From NCBI GenBank assembly GCA_009763385.1, contig CM019824.1, positions 148,546,305 to 148,610,304 on the forward strand: a stretch of 64,000 bases of DNA, read 5' to 3'. How positions within the stretch are numbered: the stretch's first letter is position 1; every line of letters starts with the position of its first letter. The notes beneath the pieces were generated by a model. That model ran no database searches. It was not told the origin of the DNA and saw only the letters and a list, made by a program, of their open reading frames with translations. The translations under genes were made by a program, and so were the position numbers. Source of the stretch: Coix lacryma-jobi var. lacryma-jobi (lineage: Eukaryota; Streptophyta; Magnoliopsida; Poales; Poaceae). Of the stretch, positions 33,290 to 45,574 are shown one piece after another.

Positions 33290-34425
33290 AGACAATAATA
33301 GAAGATCTGGCCGGAGACGAAGACGAAGATAATAAAAGATCTCATCAGAACAAAAAAAATTACCATGATAGCAATAGGAGGTCTATGGATTTCCTGCAAC
33401 TACAATCAACCTCAGCCTCGGGCTGTCTCTGGTTCAGGATCGACGGGATGGGGGTTCTAGCCGTGAGGGCTGGAATCTTGGCGTGGAACACGCAGCGAGG
33501 CTGCCGGCGAGCGAGAGCCCTTCCTCTGCCTCTTGGGAAGGTGATGGGAAGAGATTGCAAGGTGCCTGCGAATTCTCTTTGTGGGGTTTATACTATCTTT
33601 ATTTAGTATTTTACTACCTCTGCGAGATTTATACTTTATTTATTTAGCAGAGTCGATTGTGATCATTTTGGTAAATTGGGGTAATTGTGAGTTATTTTCG
33701 AAAACCGTGTTAAGTAAGTGGCATAATATTTTATTGCAGAGAACTTTGTTGATTCAGTCATTCTGTTATAGGTGTTTATTTGTTCATCAAATATCTCAGA
33801 GAAAAGATTATTAGTTACCTGTGTGATGTAACAGTTTGAAGTTTAGCATTTGATATACCATGGATACTTATGTGCAGCAGAAGCAATATGCACAGATTTG
33901 TGTCTAAAGTCCTATTTTGCTAGTTGGCGTTTTGATTAAGTTACTATATATGTAGATGGAGGCTGGATTCTTATATTGTTCAGTTATTGTAGATGTGAGT
34001 TGTTTGTCTATAATTAAACACTTTCTATTCTAGTGGTTCTTTTTTATCATTCGGCTCTATATTATACTTAGTCTTTTCTTTTTTTCTTCTTCTTTTTTTT
34101 AGGAACAACCGAGGAGAGTTCGTCATCATCGGTTCCCATGGTTCCCAGAAGCGTGACGACAACAAGTCTATCGCTTCCTTCGTCTTTGCCTCCCAGGACA
34201 GCAGCAGCCCTTGGTTCCACGGGAGACATGGAAAGAAGGATGATGCAGGAGATGTCGGGCGTGTTCACCAAGGGTCAGCCCAATAGCCACAGGGTTGAAG
34301 GCTTCCTGTATAAATACAGAAAAACAGAAGATGTGAGAATCGTATGCATCTACCATGGAAGCTTTCTTACTCCTTCAGGGTTTGTGGAGCACGCTAGAGC
34401 CGACAAGGTAGATAACCTGCTGTGA
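33290..34425 (+). pseudogene. Ninja/AFP-family (ABI-five-binding-protein-like) pseudogene, unit 1
   Basis: The first exon region contains the EAR repressor motif codons for LSLGLSL at 33411-33431, but in a frame without a usable start. A second exon begins after a TTTTTAG acceptor near 34102. It encodes TTEESSSSSVP, DMERRMMQEMSGVFTKG, RVEGFLYKYRKTEDVRIVC and HGSFLTPSGFVEHA. These are the conserved blocks of the Ninja C-terminal domain, which binds ABI5-type bZIP factors; family members recruit TOPLESS through the EAR motif to repress ABA or jasmonate responses. The frame stops at 34423 (TGA), where unit 2 has CGA, just before the expected LRHIVV end. The EAR motif and this exon cannot be joined into one clean frame, so I call it a pseudogene. 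Confidence 0.75.
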
Positions 34426-35049
34426 CATATTGTCGTCAGCCCTGCCCCAACCCTGCAGTGAACCCTTCGCCAACAGATCCATGAGAGTCAGCATTCTTCA
34501 GCCTAGGGTTAGAGTAGAGTGTCTGATCGTCATATTGTTTTTTTTAATTGGTGGGTATTATGAATTTTCAGTTGTAGAGGCTGGAGCACATGTTGTTATT
34601 CAGCTACCTAGAATGTATGAATCGGTTCTCTCAAAAAAAGGTATGAATAAATCCACGATAAGCTGATAGCGGCAATTACCAGAATCAAAACATGTGTGAG
34701 AAAAGACTGAATAGATTCCACAATGATGTAGAACCCATAATTTATCATACGACTTAGAGCAGTGAAAGGTTTCTATAGCCATAGCGACCTGACAACATCA
34801 TCAATATGATTGGTCGTAATAATTCTCATGTGGCGGAGTCTAGGACCCATCAAAACTCGAGGAAGCGTCAGTTTACCTGCACCAAGCTTTATAAAGAGGA
34901 AAAGACTGATCAACAAGCACCTTGGTTTGGCTCCTCCGGTATAAAGAGGAAAAAGCTGAAATTTAAAATGAAATAATGTTTGCAACTTATTATTGTGTAT
35001 AGCATGTTATCTAGCACTACTATGTGACATTGCTCGGTATACAAGTTAT

Positions 35050-35745
35050 TACGTGGCGCACGCGACACAGTGTGGTGCGGTCGTGTCCTCGCGATCGCAA
35101 GAATGGCAACACACTAAGTCACTAGGTACCGTGCGGATTCTCGCAGGGTTTTTGCTGTTTTGCTTTGCTTTTCCGTGTGCGGGGGCTCCCTGCTGTTTTG
35201 CTTTGCTTTTCCTTGTGCGGGAGCTGCCCCCTGTTTTGCTTTGCTTTTCCTTGTGTGGGGGCTGCGCCGCGAGACGAGTAGGCAGTTTGGTCTGGATAAC
35301 ACGGCGACTACTGATAGCGTGGGGGTATACCTGCGCGATGGCCAATTTTTTAATGGAAAGCGGTGCGTAAGGTAAGTATTCGGAGAAGACGGTGGTACCT
35401 GAAATGTGACTAGGCAAGTTATTGGCCGCTATCGTCCTAACATTGTAGGCGGATGTGGCTTTGTCTTTTTTTTGAATGACGTGGGTCTGCCTTTTTGCTC
35501 CTAAATATGGCAACATGCTAGGTCACTAGGTACGCGGGGCTTTTCCTTGAGCGGGGGTTGCGCTATGTGGCGGATGAGCAGTTTGGTTTGGATAACTCAG
35601 CGATTACTCATGACGCATGGGGTATACTGCGTGCAGAGAAGACTGTGACACCTAAAATGTGAACGAGCAAATTGGCTGGTATCATCCTGACATGGGAGGA
35701 CTTGGTTATGTCCAATCTTTGAGAATGACTTGGTTCTTCTTTTTT
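35050..35745. repeat. ~330 bp tandem repeats, unit 2
   Basis: Two copies of the same family as in unit 1. The first contains a local triplication of a ~45 bp segment, TTTTGCTTTGCTTTTCCTTG followed by TGCGGGGGCTG (about 35155-35265). Open frames across it on both strands (up to 155 codons) arise from this local repetition and are not conserved in the other copies. Confidence 0.7.
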
Positions 35746-36599
35746 TTTTTTTCTAATCAGCGCCTATCTCTTAGAGATGACCTTTCTTCTAGTGGTCCTC
35801 TGTTCTCGGCCCCAGCCGAGCCGAGCTGATCTCTGCTGCTCTAAAGATTCCCAAGCCAACGGCATTAACTCTAATAAGTAACCATCCTCTTAACTGTAGT
35901 TAGCGCATGGTTTCCCATGCCCAATAAAATTAAGTAAATATCTTTTAAAATATTTTTTAACAATATCTTTGAATATTAGGATTTTAGATTATAATTTTAT
36001 AAAGATTTACAACACGAGATGTTGGCAGAACTACTATATTCTTAACAATAAATACTTCATGATACATAAGTCTTTTAGTTAATTATATATTTTTATAAAT
36101 GTCTTTAGTAAATATTTAATACAACATAGTGTCTTAAGAAATATAAACATGGCTTAAGAACGAAAGATACAACAGATAGTTAGGTTAAAAAATAAAATGT
36201 ACAACGTACATGAAAGTTTATCTCCTCTCACACGGAACAGTTTCCATTTTTCCGCCGCTATTTCTTCTTTGACTAGTCTTACTTTTCTTAAATCTCTCGT
36301 AGGATATATTATTTTTTTTCCAGCAAACGTGACGTGTGACTCTTCTTCTTCTTCCCCCTCCTCCTCCTATTTAGACTTCTTCCGCCGGATCTATCGCCTC
36401 CCCCCGACACCTTAGCCTGAGACCTTCCACAAACCATCCACTATCACCTCGTCATCCGCGTTCCGCTGCTCACTCAACTATCGCCTTAGATACCTTGCCA
36501 ACATCCTTCCCTACTCCTTTGATCATACCTCTAAACCTAAAAACATCAAGAATCAAACAAATCCCAAATACTTGAACCCACTAGAGAAGACTATTTTTG

Positions 36600-37748
36600 T
36601 TGGAGATAAAGAAGATAATGGAAGATCTGGCCGGAGACAAAGACGAATATGATAAAAGATTTCATTGCAACAAAAAAAATATTGCCATGATGGCAATAGG
36701 AGGTCCACGGATCTCTTGCAACTACAATCGACCTCAGCCTCGGGCTGTCTCTGGTTCGGGATCGAAAGGACGGGGGTCTCGGTGTGGAACACACGGCGAG
36801 GCTGCTGGCGAGCACGAGCCCTTCCTCTGCCTCCTGGGAAAGTGATGAGCAGAGATTGCAAGGTGCGAACAACTTCTGTTTGTGGAGGTTTATACTTTTT
36901 GATTTAGCAGTACCGATTGTGATCGTTTTGGTAAATGGGGTGATTGCGAATTGTTTTCCAAAACTTTGTTAAGTAGGCGGCATAATATTTTATTGAAGAG
37001 AACTCTGTTGATTCAGTAATTCTGTTATAGGTGTTTATTTGTTCGTCAAATATTTCTGATAAAAGATTAGTAGTTACCTGTGTGATGTAACGGTTTGAAG
37101 TTTAGTATTTGGTATACCATGAATACTTATGTGCAGAAGCAATATGCATAGATGTTGTGTGCCTGTGTCTAAAGTCCTATTTTGCTAACCGGTGTTTTTA
37201 TTAAGTTACCATGTACATGGAGGCTGAATTCTTGGATTGTTCAGTTATTGTAGATGTGAGTTGTTTGTGTATGATTGAACACTTTCTATTCTAGTGGTTC
37301 TTCCCTTCAGTTGATTTTTTATCATCATTAAGCTCTATATTATACTCATTCCTGATTTCTTAGGAACAGTCGTGCCTGAGCATCTGAGCTGGTCATCATC
37401 AGTTCCCTCCCTCCAGTGAAGCTATAAGAAGCGTGGCGGCAGCAAGTCCACCGCCGCCTTCGTCTTTGGCTCCCAGAACAGCAGCAACACCCTTGGTTCC
37501 AGGGGTGATCAAAGCATGTTAGGCAGGGCTGCTGCAAGGGCAAGCAACATGGGAGATGTGGAAAGGAGGATGATGCAGGGGATGTCGAACGTGTTCACCA
37601 AGGGGCTGCCCAACCACAAATCATTGTCTGCCAGCCAGGGAGCCGGCAAGGTAGATAACCCGTTGCGACACATTATATTGTCGTCAGCCCTACCCCAAAC
37701 CTGTGGTGAATCCTTCGATCGGCAGCAGCAAAGTGCAAGTGTTTTGTA
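36600..37748 (+). pseudogene. Ninja/AFP-family pseudogene, unit 2
   Basis: The EAR codons for IDLSLGLSL are at 36727-36753, better preserved than in unit 1. The C-terminal exon (about 37370-37740) keeps GDVERRMMQGMSNVFTKG and then jumps to GAGKVDNPLRHIILSS. The block encoding the RVEGFLYKYRK to HGSFLTP core seen in unit 1 is missing, a deletion of roughly 80-100 bp. With the core of the Ninja domain gone, ABI5-type binding should be lost. Units 1 and 2 therefore decayed in different ways from a common duplicated gene. Confidence 0.72.
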
Positions 37749-38569
37749 GAATCAGCATTCTTCAGCCTAGCGTCAGAGTAGAGTGAGTACGTCTCATCGT
37801 CAGATTGTGTTTGTGGAATTGTATGTGGTGCAGTGCTCTTGTGCCCGCAATTAAATTGGTGTGCATCATTTATGGTAACATAACCCGTTGATATAGTCCT
37901 GCAACTTTTTTTTCATGATGTAGGTGTTCAGGCGGCATGCACATTTTTTGTACTGTATAAATAACTTAGACCAGTAGTCCAGTAGTTAAAAAAGGGTGCT
38001 CCATTCATATGTATTCAGCCGTAGAGGCTAGAGCATGTCTAAGAAAAGACTGAATAGATGGTAAACAATGATGTAGAACACACAATTTATCATACGACTT
38101 AGAGCAGAGAAAGGTTTCAATAGTACATCTGAATATCTGATTGCTTATACATCATCAATATAAAAACTCGAGGAAGCGTCTGATTACCTGCACCAAGCCT
38201 TATAAAGAGGAAAAGTCTGACGAGCACCTTGGTTTGGCTCCTCCGATACAAAGAAGAAAAGGCTGAAATTTAAGATGACGTCATGTTTGTGACTTATTAT
38301 TCCGTATGTCATGTTATCTAGCACTACTATCTACTATGTGATTTTACTCCGTATATCAAGTTTTTACATGGCGCTCGATGCTATGTGGCGCGCAGCGGCG
38401 GATGCAGTACAAGATCAAAGAGGGGCTGGTCTCTACTTCTTCTTCTATTTTTTTTTAAATTTTTTTCTTCATATTTTTTCTTTCTTATCCTCTCTATTTT
38501 CTATTGATATACCAACTGTAGGGGGACTGGAGCCCACCGAAACCCCCATGTAGATCTACCCCTGGCAGC

Positions 38570-39560
38570 ACGATCGCGTCCTCGCGAGAGCGGCGACACG
38601 CTAGGTCACAAGCTACGTAGGTCTCGTGGAGGGTTTTGCCGTTTTATTTCGCTTTTCCTTGTGCGGGAGCCACACCATGGGGTGGGCGTACAGTTTGGTC
38701 TGGAGAACCCGACGACTACTGATAGCGTGGAGTATTACCCACGTAGGCCCAACTTTTTTATAGAAAGTGGTGAGTTCGGTAAGCGTATAGAGAAGATGAT
38801 GATACTGAAATGTGACCAAACAAGTTGGTTGGTGTCATCATGACATTATTGTAGGATATAGCTCTATCTTTTTTTTGAATGACGTGGCTCTGTCTTTTTT
38901 GCTTCTAAATGCGGTGGCACGCTAGGTTACTAGGTACGCGGGTCTTGCCGGAGTTTTGCTATTTTGCTCAGCTTTTCCTTGGGCGGGGCCACACCGCGGG
39001 ATGGACGAGCAGTTTGGTCTAGACAACACAGCGATTACTGATGGCGTGGGGTATACCTGTATGAGACCAATTTTTCGGGGGAAAGCAGTGTGTTAGGTAA
39101 CCATGCCGAGAAGATGGTGACACCTGAAATGTGATCGACCAAGTTGGCTGGTGTCGTTTCAATGTGGTAGGATGTGGCTCTTTCGTTTTTTTTAAATGAT
39201 GTGGCTTTGATATTTTGCTCCTAATCGGTGCCGATCTCCTAGAGATGACCTTTCTTTCAGTGGTCCTCCGTTCTCAGCCCCAGTCGAGCCAAGCCGATCT
39301 CTGCTACTTTGAAGAGTCCCAAACTGTCAGCGTTAACTCCGTTAAGCAACCATCCTTTTAAAATAGGTTGCTAGCTACACGGTTTCTCACGGTGGTTTTG
39401 CCATTTTGCTTCGCTTTTCCTTGTGCGGGGCTGTGACACGGTCCAGACGAGCAGTTTGGTTTGGGCAATCCAACGGCTACTGATGGTATGGGCTAGGCGA
39501 GCAGTTTGGTTTGGGTAATCCGGCGACTACTGATGGCATAGGGTATACCTGCGCAGGCCT
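38570..39560. repeat. ~330 bp tandem repeats, unit 3 (about three copies)
   Basis: Copies start near 38590, 38915 and 39380, with a further truncated GCAGTTTGGTTTGGGTAATC copy at about 39500. They share the same landmarks as in units 1 and 2. Confidence 0.7.
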
Positions 39561-39739
39561 TATTATTTTTTCATCCATTTTTTAAATTATTTATATCACT
39601 TGCAGTTCAAATTTGTCTTTTCCCAAAATATTCAAATAAATGAAATAAATTAACTAAATATAGTAAACAGATTGAGAAATTTGCCAAATTTGAACATAAA
39701 GTATTTGGTAGTCTATGAGGACAGAAGTAACAGTATGGA

Positions 39740-40119
39740 TGAGAGATGGGGATAAAGTTGGAAAAGTATGCCGAGTGTCATAGCAAGACACTCAGCAAAA
39801 ATGCCACTTTGTCGAGTGTCAATGGGAGGCACTCGACAAACAGGCCCCTTTGCCGAGTGTCGGCCCCAGGCACTCGACAAACAGTTAATGGAGGTGACGA
39901 CCGTTACTTGGTCTGGCTCTTTGTCGAGTGTCGTCATCAGACACATTTGTTGTGTGTCTGGACCCAGGTACTCGTCAAACCTGTTTTTTTTTTGCCAAGT
40001 ATCTTATTGTCACCGAGTGTTATGTCTGACACTCGACAAAGGGACCATTTGTTTAGTGGCTGACAAGATGCTCTCGGCAAACCCAACGACACTCAACAAA
40101 TACCCGGTTTCCGATAGTG
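39740..40119. mobile_element. CACTA element fragment (one terminus)
   Basis: The right end CCCGGTTTCCGATAGTG is the inverse of a CACTATCGG terminus. The interior has about eight copies of the subterminal motif GCCGAGTGTC/GACACTCGGC in both orientations. No matching left CACTA terminus is seen, so the element is truncated. The interruption is specific to unit 3: the host sequence GTGTTAAA(A/G)ATAGAAAATAGC continues after it as in unit 1. Confidence 0.7.
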
Positions 40120-41009
40120 CTAGTGTTAAAATAGAAAATAGCTTGAATATGTCACAAATAACTTTCTTATACCTATCTATATAATAAAATTTGAAGTTTG
40201 TTATTTCTTTTCTGTTTTTCTTTGCGAGTTACAGACACACAATGGTTTTGTTTATCACAGGAGAACATCAGAAGCCCTCTTGCACCCATTCAAAGCTCTA
40301 CACATGAACTAGATTTGATAGTGTTAGAGATGATAGGTTTAAAAATGACAAGAAATAGATCAGAGGGAGTCGGAATCCACTAGCTTAGGGCTTATTTGGC
40401 TGTATATATATTCACCTCAACCCACGTGGTTTGGGAGAAATTGTATAAATGTATTTCTAGGATCTCTCATATTTGGTTTAATGGTGGAGCTCGAGGCAAT
40501 TGCGACATTCTAAATAGGTTGAGTTTGTCTAAGATCGAGCCTAACCTAACTGATACCTTTTTGTTACACCCTTCCGCTCTTATCTTGTGAGTGTTCAAAG
40601 GAAAACATAACCTGTTGATAGTGTTCTGATCCTTTCTAATCGTGATATAGTCCTGCAACTTTTTTCTTGTATGTTGGTGTTCCAGAAAACAAAGCTCACG
40701 ATAGAGTGTTAGCGGCCATGACTTGACGCAGCAGACACTTTTTTTTTACTGCCCGAACAACTTAGACTACTAGCTAGTAGTTCATCAATAGTTAAAAAAG
40801 GGTGCGCCTATCAAAAGATCATCAGGATTTGGATCGCCGGGCGAGCTCTCTCTCTCATAGTGAACTGGAAGATGAACAGGGAGAGACTCAATTTTGGTGT
40901 TGTCAACTGACAGCGTTTGTTCTTTGTTTAAATTGCTGTAAATAGAGCAATTACAAAGCCATATCGCGGCCAAGAGTAACATGACACCTTTGTGCTCAAG
41001 AAGTGCCAC
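40120..41009. other. Remnant of duplication unit 3 and unassigned DNA
   Basis: The first ~260 bp match the DNA downstream of the ~330 bp repeats of unit 1, and a short stretch near 40610-40690 matches unit 2. The rest is AT-rich with no gene that I can support. Confidence 0.4.
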
Positions 41010-41345
41010 CCCAAATCGTTTTTCTTTTTGCGAGACTTAGTTATAGAAGCAGACGCTCACAAACACTAGCGTACATCCATCCTACCCCTACTATATGGCC
41101 GCACAGCCGCACATCTACCCCTATATAAGCACCTCTGAAGAACTGAGTTGAACCGGCAAATATCGAGATTGACGAAGTCACCACAGACGTCTCGCTGTCG
41201 ATAGACACGTCGCCTACCACCGTTGAAAGAATATTCTAAAATCCTAAAATAATATGAACATCCATATCAAGTCGAGCAGTTGAACCTGGATAGACAGGTT
41301 CCACAACAAAGAACCCAATCAACTGAGCTAAATTCAGTTCGCAGT
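41010..41345 (-). mobile_element. tRNA-derived SINE (Au-like)
   Basis: On the minus strand the element starts near 41340 with an A-box-like TAGCTCAGTTGATTGGG, followed by a B-box-like AGGTTCAACTGC about 40 bp on. It ends in an A-rich tail (GCAAAAAGAAAAACG) near 41030. The internal segment with the inverse of GAGATTGACGAAGTCACCAC is familiar from grass SINEs. Confidence 0.58.
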
Positions 41346-41486
41346 GCCATACCAAATCATTGGGATGTGCCGTGGGGAACACATGCGCGGCTATGGTACT
41401 GAACCTGAAAGGCTAACTGAAACGTGAAAATAGCTAACCTATTGCATATATCCGGCAACAGGTTTATCAGGTAACAAATCACCGCC

Positions 41487-41689
41487 TTAAGTCCTGTCGT
41501 TGACGAAGAGAAGCTTGGTGAGGCCGATCTTACTGCAAAGCTCTTCGTACTTGAGGTGTCTGAGCGCTTTAGTGAAAATGTCACCCAGCTGTTCTGATGA
41601 AATGAACATCGATCAAACCTCTGTCCGCACACTCCCAGTGTAATGAAACTTGACATCAATGTGCTTCGTCCGGTCGTGATGCACTGGCG
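41487..41689 (-). pseudogene. Copia retrotransposon pol fragment, C-terminal RNase H part
   Basis: The minus strand reads HHDRTKHIDVKFHYTG, a frameshift or stop, then SEQLGDIFTKALRHLKYEEL and SKIGLTKLL. This is the end of copia RNase H (DRSKHIDIRYHF...QLADIFTK pattern), with the stop at 41487-41489. The upstream half of the same domain is at 62597-62999. The two parts were separated by the insertions between them. Confidence 0.8.
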
Positions 41690-41751
41690 TGTTTGGTTTG
41701 GATAGTGGATCCATGCGGAACCATCCGAACCTATGTTCGAGCATTACAACA

Positions 41752-41970
41752 CAAATGAGCTATAGCCCCGGTCGGCAAGGGTCTTTAGCCCCGGTTGCCG
41801 AGCCGGGACTACGCTTCCGGGACTAAAGCCATCCCCTTTAGTCCCGGCTCCAGGCACCGGGGCTGAAGCCCCCCTTTAGTCCGAGTTGGTTATACCAGCC
41901 GGGACTAAAGGGTGCTGCCAGCGGTGCCCCGCAGCAGCACCCTTTAGCCGGGGCGAAAGGGTCCTCTGGT
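41752..41970. repeat. CACTA subterminal repeats, left
   Basis: About seven copies of TTTAGCCCCGG/CTTTAGTCCCGG and the inverse CCGGGACTAAAGG in about 220 bp. Such arrays are the binding sites for the TnpA-type protein in En/Spm-like elements. Confidence 0.8.
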
Positions 41971-42047
41971 TTTTTCTTTTTATTTTCATTTCAGTTCTGT
42001 TTTTAATTTTGTTTATTTATTTGATAGGTTTTCCAATATGTATTCTT

Positions 42048-42084
42048 TGCTGCTAATATATATATTTTATATATATTAGCAGCA
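42048..42084. other. Perfect 17 bp inverted repeat with 3 nt loop
   Basis: TGCTGCTAATATATATA pairs perfectly with TATATATATTAGCAGCA around TTT. It lies between the left subterminal repeats and the end of the Ulp1-like coding region of the CACTA element. It could be a transcript-end hairpin or chance AT-rich symmetry with conserved GC ends. Confidence 0.7.
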
Positions 42085-45000
42085 TAACACAATAAGCCTT
42101 ATTGCATGCATATATAATTGAACTATAGAATTATATATATATATATATAAATATGTACATAAAATTACAAGCAATATACCTAGAAGTTGTCCAAATATCT
42201 ATCTACACAAGTTGTACTCTAAAGTTAGTACTATAAACCTATTACAAGTTGTACTCCATCTAAAGATCTACAGAGCATACAAATGATCATCATTGTTTGG
42301 AATCAACTTCTCATTGGTATTATAGTAGAACTCACCGTTTGTATTTATGACTTGTTCCCGAAGAAATCCTGCTATTGTCTCTTGTATTGCTTTCAATTAG
42401 TCTTGTAGCATCACTTTTTGCTTCAACCAGCCAGTCTTCAATTTAAATTAGCGAAGATATTAGTAATATCTATATTATCAATATTAAGTCTATAAAAAAT
42501 GAAAAGAAACATGTTACGTATTTTGATGATTTCTTCAGGAATTCTATTTGATTCTATCATCATGTACTCGCAAACATAGAATCCACATAAGTTGGTACCC
42601 TGTTTTTGTCTCAAAATCCACTGTAGAATGAAAAGATTCATCTCGTAATAAAGATATGATATATGACATGATATAATAAAGATACACGTACATTGATGAA
42701 TGTGTAAACTTACTAGTAGTCGTGACTTTATTGTAAGTGGCACCTTACACTGACTCATATGTTCCCGAGCAATGAATTTTTCTCAAACCCTAATCCGGCC
42801 AATGAAACATTATTAGTTGGATTATTATTTAATTAGTATACATATATACAAGCTTAGTCTATACTTTAAGCATGTAAGCTAGGGATCGAAAAATTACCTT
42901 TAGAGGATGTCTATCATATCTTGGTAATCTTCTTGCGGTTTGCTCAACGAGTCATAGATTAACACATTGCTGTGTTTGAGATCGATGACCATCAGTATCC
43001 AGTGATAGCTGTTCATACACATGATTCATATATATAGATTATTAGGGTTAAGTAAAATAAAATGTGCACATACTTATTATTAACTATATATGTCTCACAC
43101 ACTTAAAGTTGTATGGGAAGAGAATTCTTTCTCTATCTTTTTGGTTCACGAAGAACCTCATGAGATCCATACACGACTCATCTCTCTAAGTCACTGAAGG
43201 GTTTGGAGCCTTGAAAACAACATATGGATCAACAAACCCAACGAAATTGTCATGTTTACCTCTGAGCTGAGTCATCTGATACCTGCAATATCGAGTCGAT
43301 CCACAAGTATGTGTGTAAGAATACTACATACTATATACACATACTAGAGAGTTCAATGAAAACTATAAAAGAAACACTTACAAACAATAGCAACTAAGGA
43401 GCGATTTGTCTAGTGCGTCCATATGACATAGCTGGTGTAATTCCTCCATCTGGACTAAGATTAGGTCATCGCCACGGAAGTAGTGATGGTTCTGAATTCG
43501 GACAGAAATCCAATTGACATCACCGTCTTTAGAAGCATCCATGCACCATTTGTTGATTGCAAACATCTGCGTACCAAGTACATGTAAGTGATTGAGGTTC
43601 ATTAGACTCCTGCCCGGTGCAAAATTTCTCCTCCATTCATCAACTACTTCCGCTCGTGGAAACTCCAGCCCAGTAGCAATATTTTTAATCGTGTCGTATG
43701 GGAGACCGCTGTCAATGAATTTTTTTTCAATTGAGTCCATCACAGACAAAGTGGTCTCTCCAGATTTCCGCTGTACTCTGCTCATATTTGAACCATACTG
43801 ATTTTCCACAAATAACGGGGACAAAGGTCTTGATGTTTCCCTGAGCTGTGGAACACCCTTTCCCACTTTCTTCTTGCTGGATTGTTGTTCTTTTGCAGAC
43901 TTCATTAGAGAGCGTTCGTAATCTGATTTTCGCGGAGCCTTTCAGGCTTCACGCATCTTGATACCATGTTGGTCCACCCTTTTCCTTAACTCCTGTGGGT
44001 TTAACAACAGGTAAGGCTTCTCCGGGTTTCTCTTCGCTTTAGCAGCGGCCTCACATTCCTCTAAAAAATCTCGCACATCTTTTTTCACCGAAATTTCTAA
44101 CTCCTCATCAGTCTTTTCATAAGCTACTTTCTCCTGGGCTTTTTTTCCTGATGCAGGAGCATTCTTTTTTGGAGGTGGGGCCTTCGGTTCTGTGATGGCG
44201 GACCGCTTCTTAGGGCCGCGCGGTGGAGGCGGGGGTGTTGGAGCCCGCCGTGGAGGAGATGGTGGGGCCGGTGGCGGTGTTGGAGCCCACCGTGGAGGTT
44301 GTGGCGTTGGAGCCCGCGATGGAGGAGATGGTGGGGCCGGTGGCGGTGTTGGAGCCCGCGGTGGAGGTTGTGGCGTTGGAGCCCGCTGTGGAGATCTTTG
44401 TGCAGGAGATGGGGTTGAAGCCGTGTCCTCCAACACATCGTCACCGCCCGCAGCACTATGATGCGCTGGGGAATGACGAACTGGACTATAGTTCCTGCTA
44501 CGCAAAACAACGAATGATGTGAGCATCCAATTAATATATACATATAGGAAGTTAGTGTAATAAAAATTGTTTCTCGTTCACGCGCACTACCTATGGTGAG
44601 GATCTTGATCAGTAGGAGGAGGTTGCGGCGGTGACACTCCAGGAATAATAATGAAGCGCTTGCGCCAGCAAATAAATGTCTTCTCCGCTTCACCTAAAGT
44701 CTTCTCCCCATCTCCCCCTTCGATTTCTAGTGCCACGCTGCCACAACCTGTCTCAACCCTATCCACCGAGACGCTAGCGTATCCGGCTGACACTAGTTGA
44801 CCATGGATTCTTGGTGTTCTTGTGCGGTCGATAGGGTTTACAACACCGACAACCACCTTTTTCGTGACATTTCCATCTGGAATGTGCAGCTCACAAGTAG
44901 TAAAAGGTTCTTTAACGTCATCCACGGGGAAGCGTAGCTTGAAGTCATCTTGAATGGTTGGTACTTCCGTGGAGGCGCAACTGCTTTTCATCTGACCTGT

Positions 45001-45574
45001 GGGGCTAATGTTCGCTTGAGGCTATTGTGATGATGTACCTTGCCCACTCGTCATTTGACTAAGTGCCGCTTGCACTTGCCTTTTGATTTCCTCCTCCTTC
45101 CATTCTTCACGAGATTTGTCACGCTCTTGTGTTTGAAGAACATACTCCTCCAACTTGTAGATCCGCTCTGCCTCCTCGTCCTTCTTTCTCTGGTGGCTTC
45201 TGTAACTTTCTCGATCCCCTTCGAAGGAATGTAGCCACGAAACGGCCCCAAAGCCTCTCGTACGCCCACCGTGCTCAGGATTCTCCAGCGCGTACGTTAG
45301 TTCATCCTTCTCTCTGTTGGGCTTGAACTCGCCAGCCAACACCGCACTTCATGCTTGAACTAGCCTCTGTGCTGCTCTTGAAATTTTTGGGCCCCAATCA
45401 AGCTCCCCGTCATTAGGGTTTATGGTTCCCCCATGAGCGTAGAACCAATTCCTGGACCGTTAACTCTAATTTCTTCTTATTGTCTCTGGGACTACCCCCT
45501 GACAAGCATCTCCTTTTCCTGTCTCTCCCACTTTGGAAGGGCAGTCTTATAGCCACCTGATCCTAAATGATGGT

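Larger units (their letters stand above)
30600..40720 (+). repeat. Tandem segmental duplication: three units of about 3-4 kb
   Basis: The anchor GGTTTGGCTCCTCC recurs at 30771, 34924 and 38231. After each anchor come, in the same order: tandem ~330 bp repeats; a CAGCCCCAGTCGAGCC-type block (near 31600, 35810 and 39280); and, in units 1 and 2, a decayed Ninja/AFP-type gene. Unit 3 has lost the gene body but keeps flanking segments (40120-40380 matches 31795-32030, and 40610-40690 matches 37870-37940). Unit boundaries are approximate. Several insertions are specific to one unit. Confidence 0.8.

Noticed and set aside
35049..35516. 155-codon minus-strand frame in duplication unit 2
   Set aside because: Created by a local ~45 bp triplication inside the ~330 bp repeat; not open in the other copies.
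30890..39560. CRISPR-like or satellite array interpretation of the repeats in the triplicated locus
   Set aside because: Repeats are ~330 bp, diverged, without uniform spacers, and in a plant nuclear genome; they are simple duplications.
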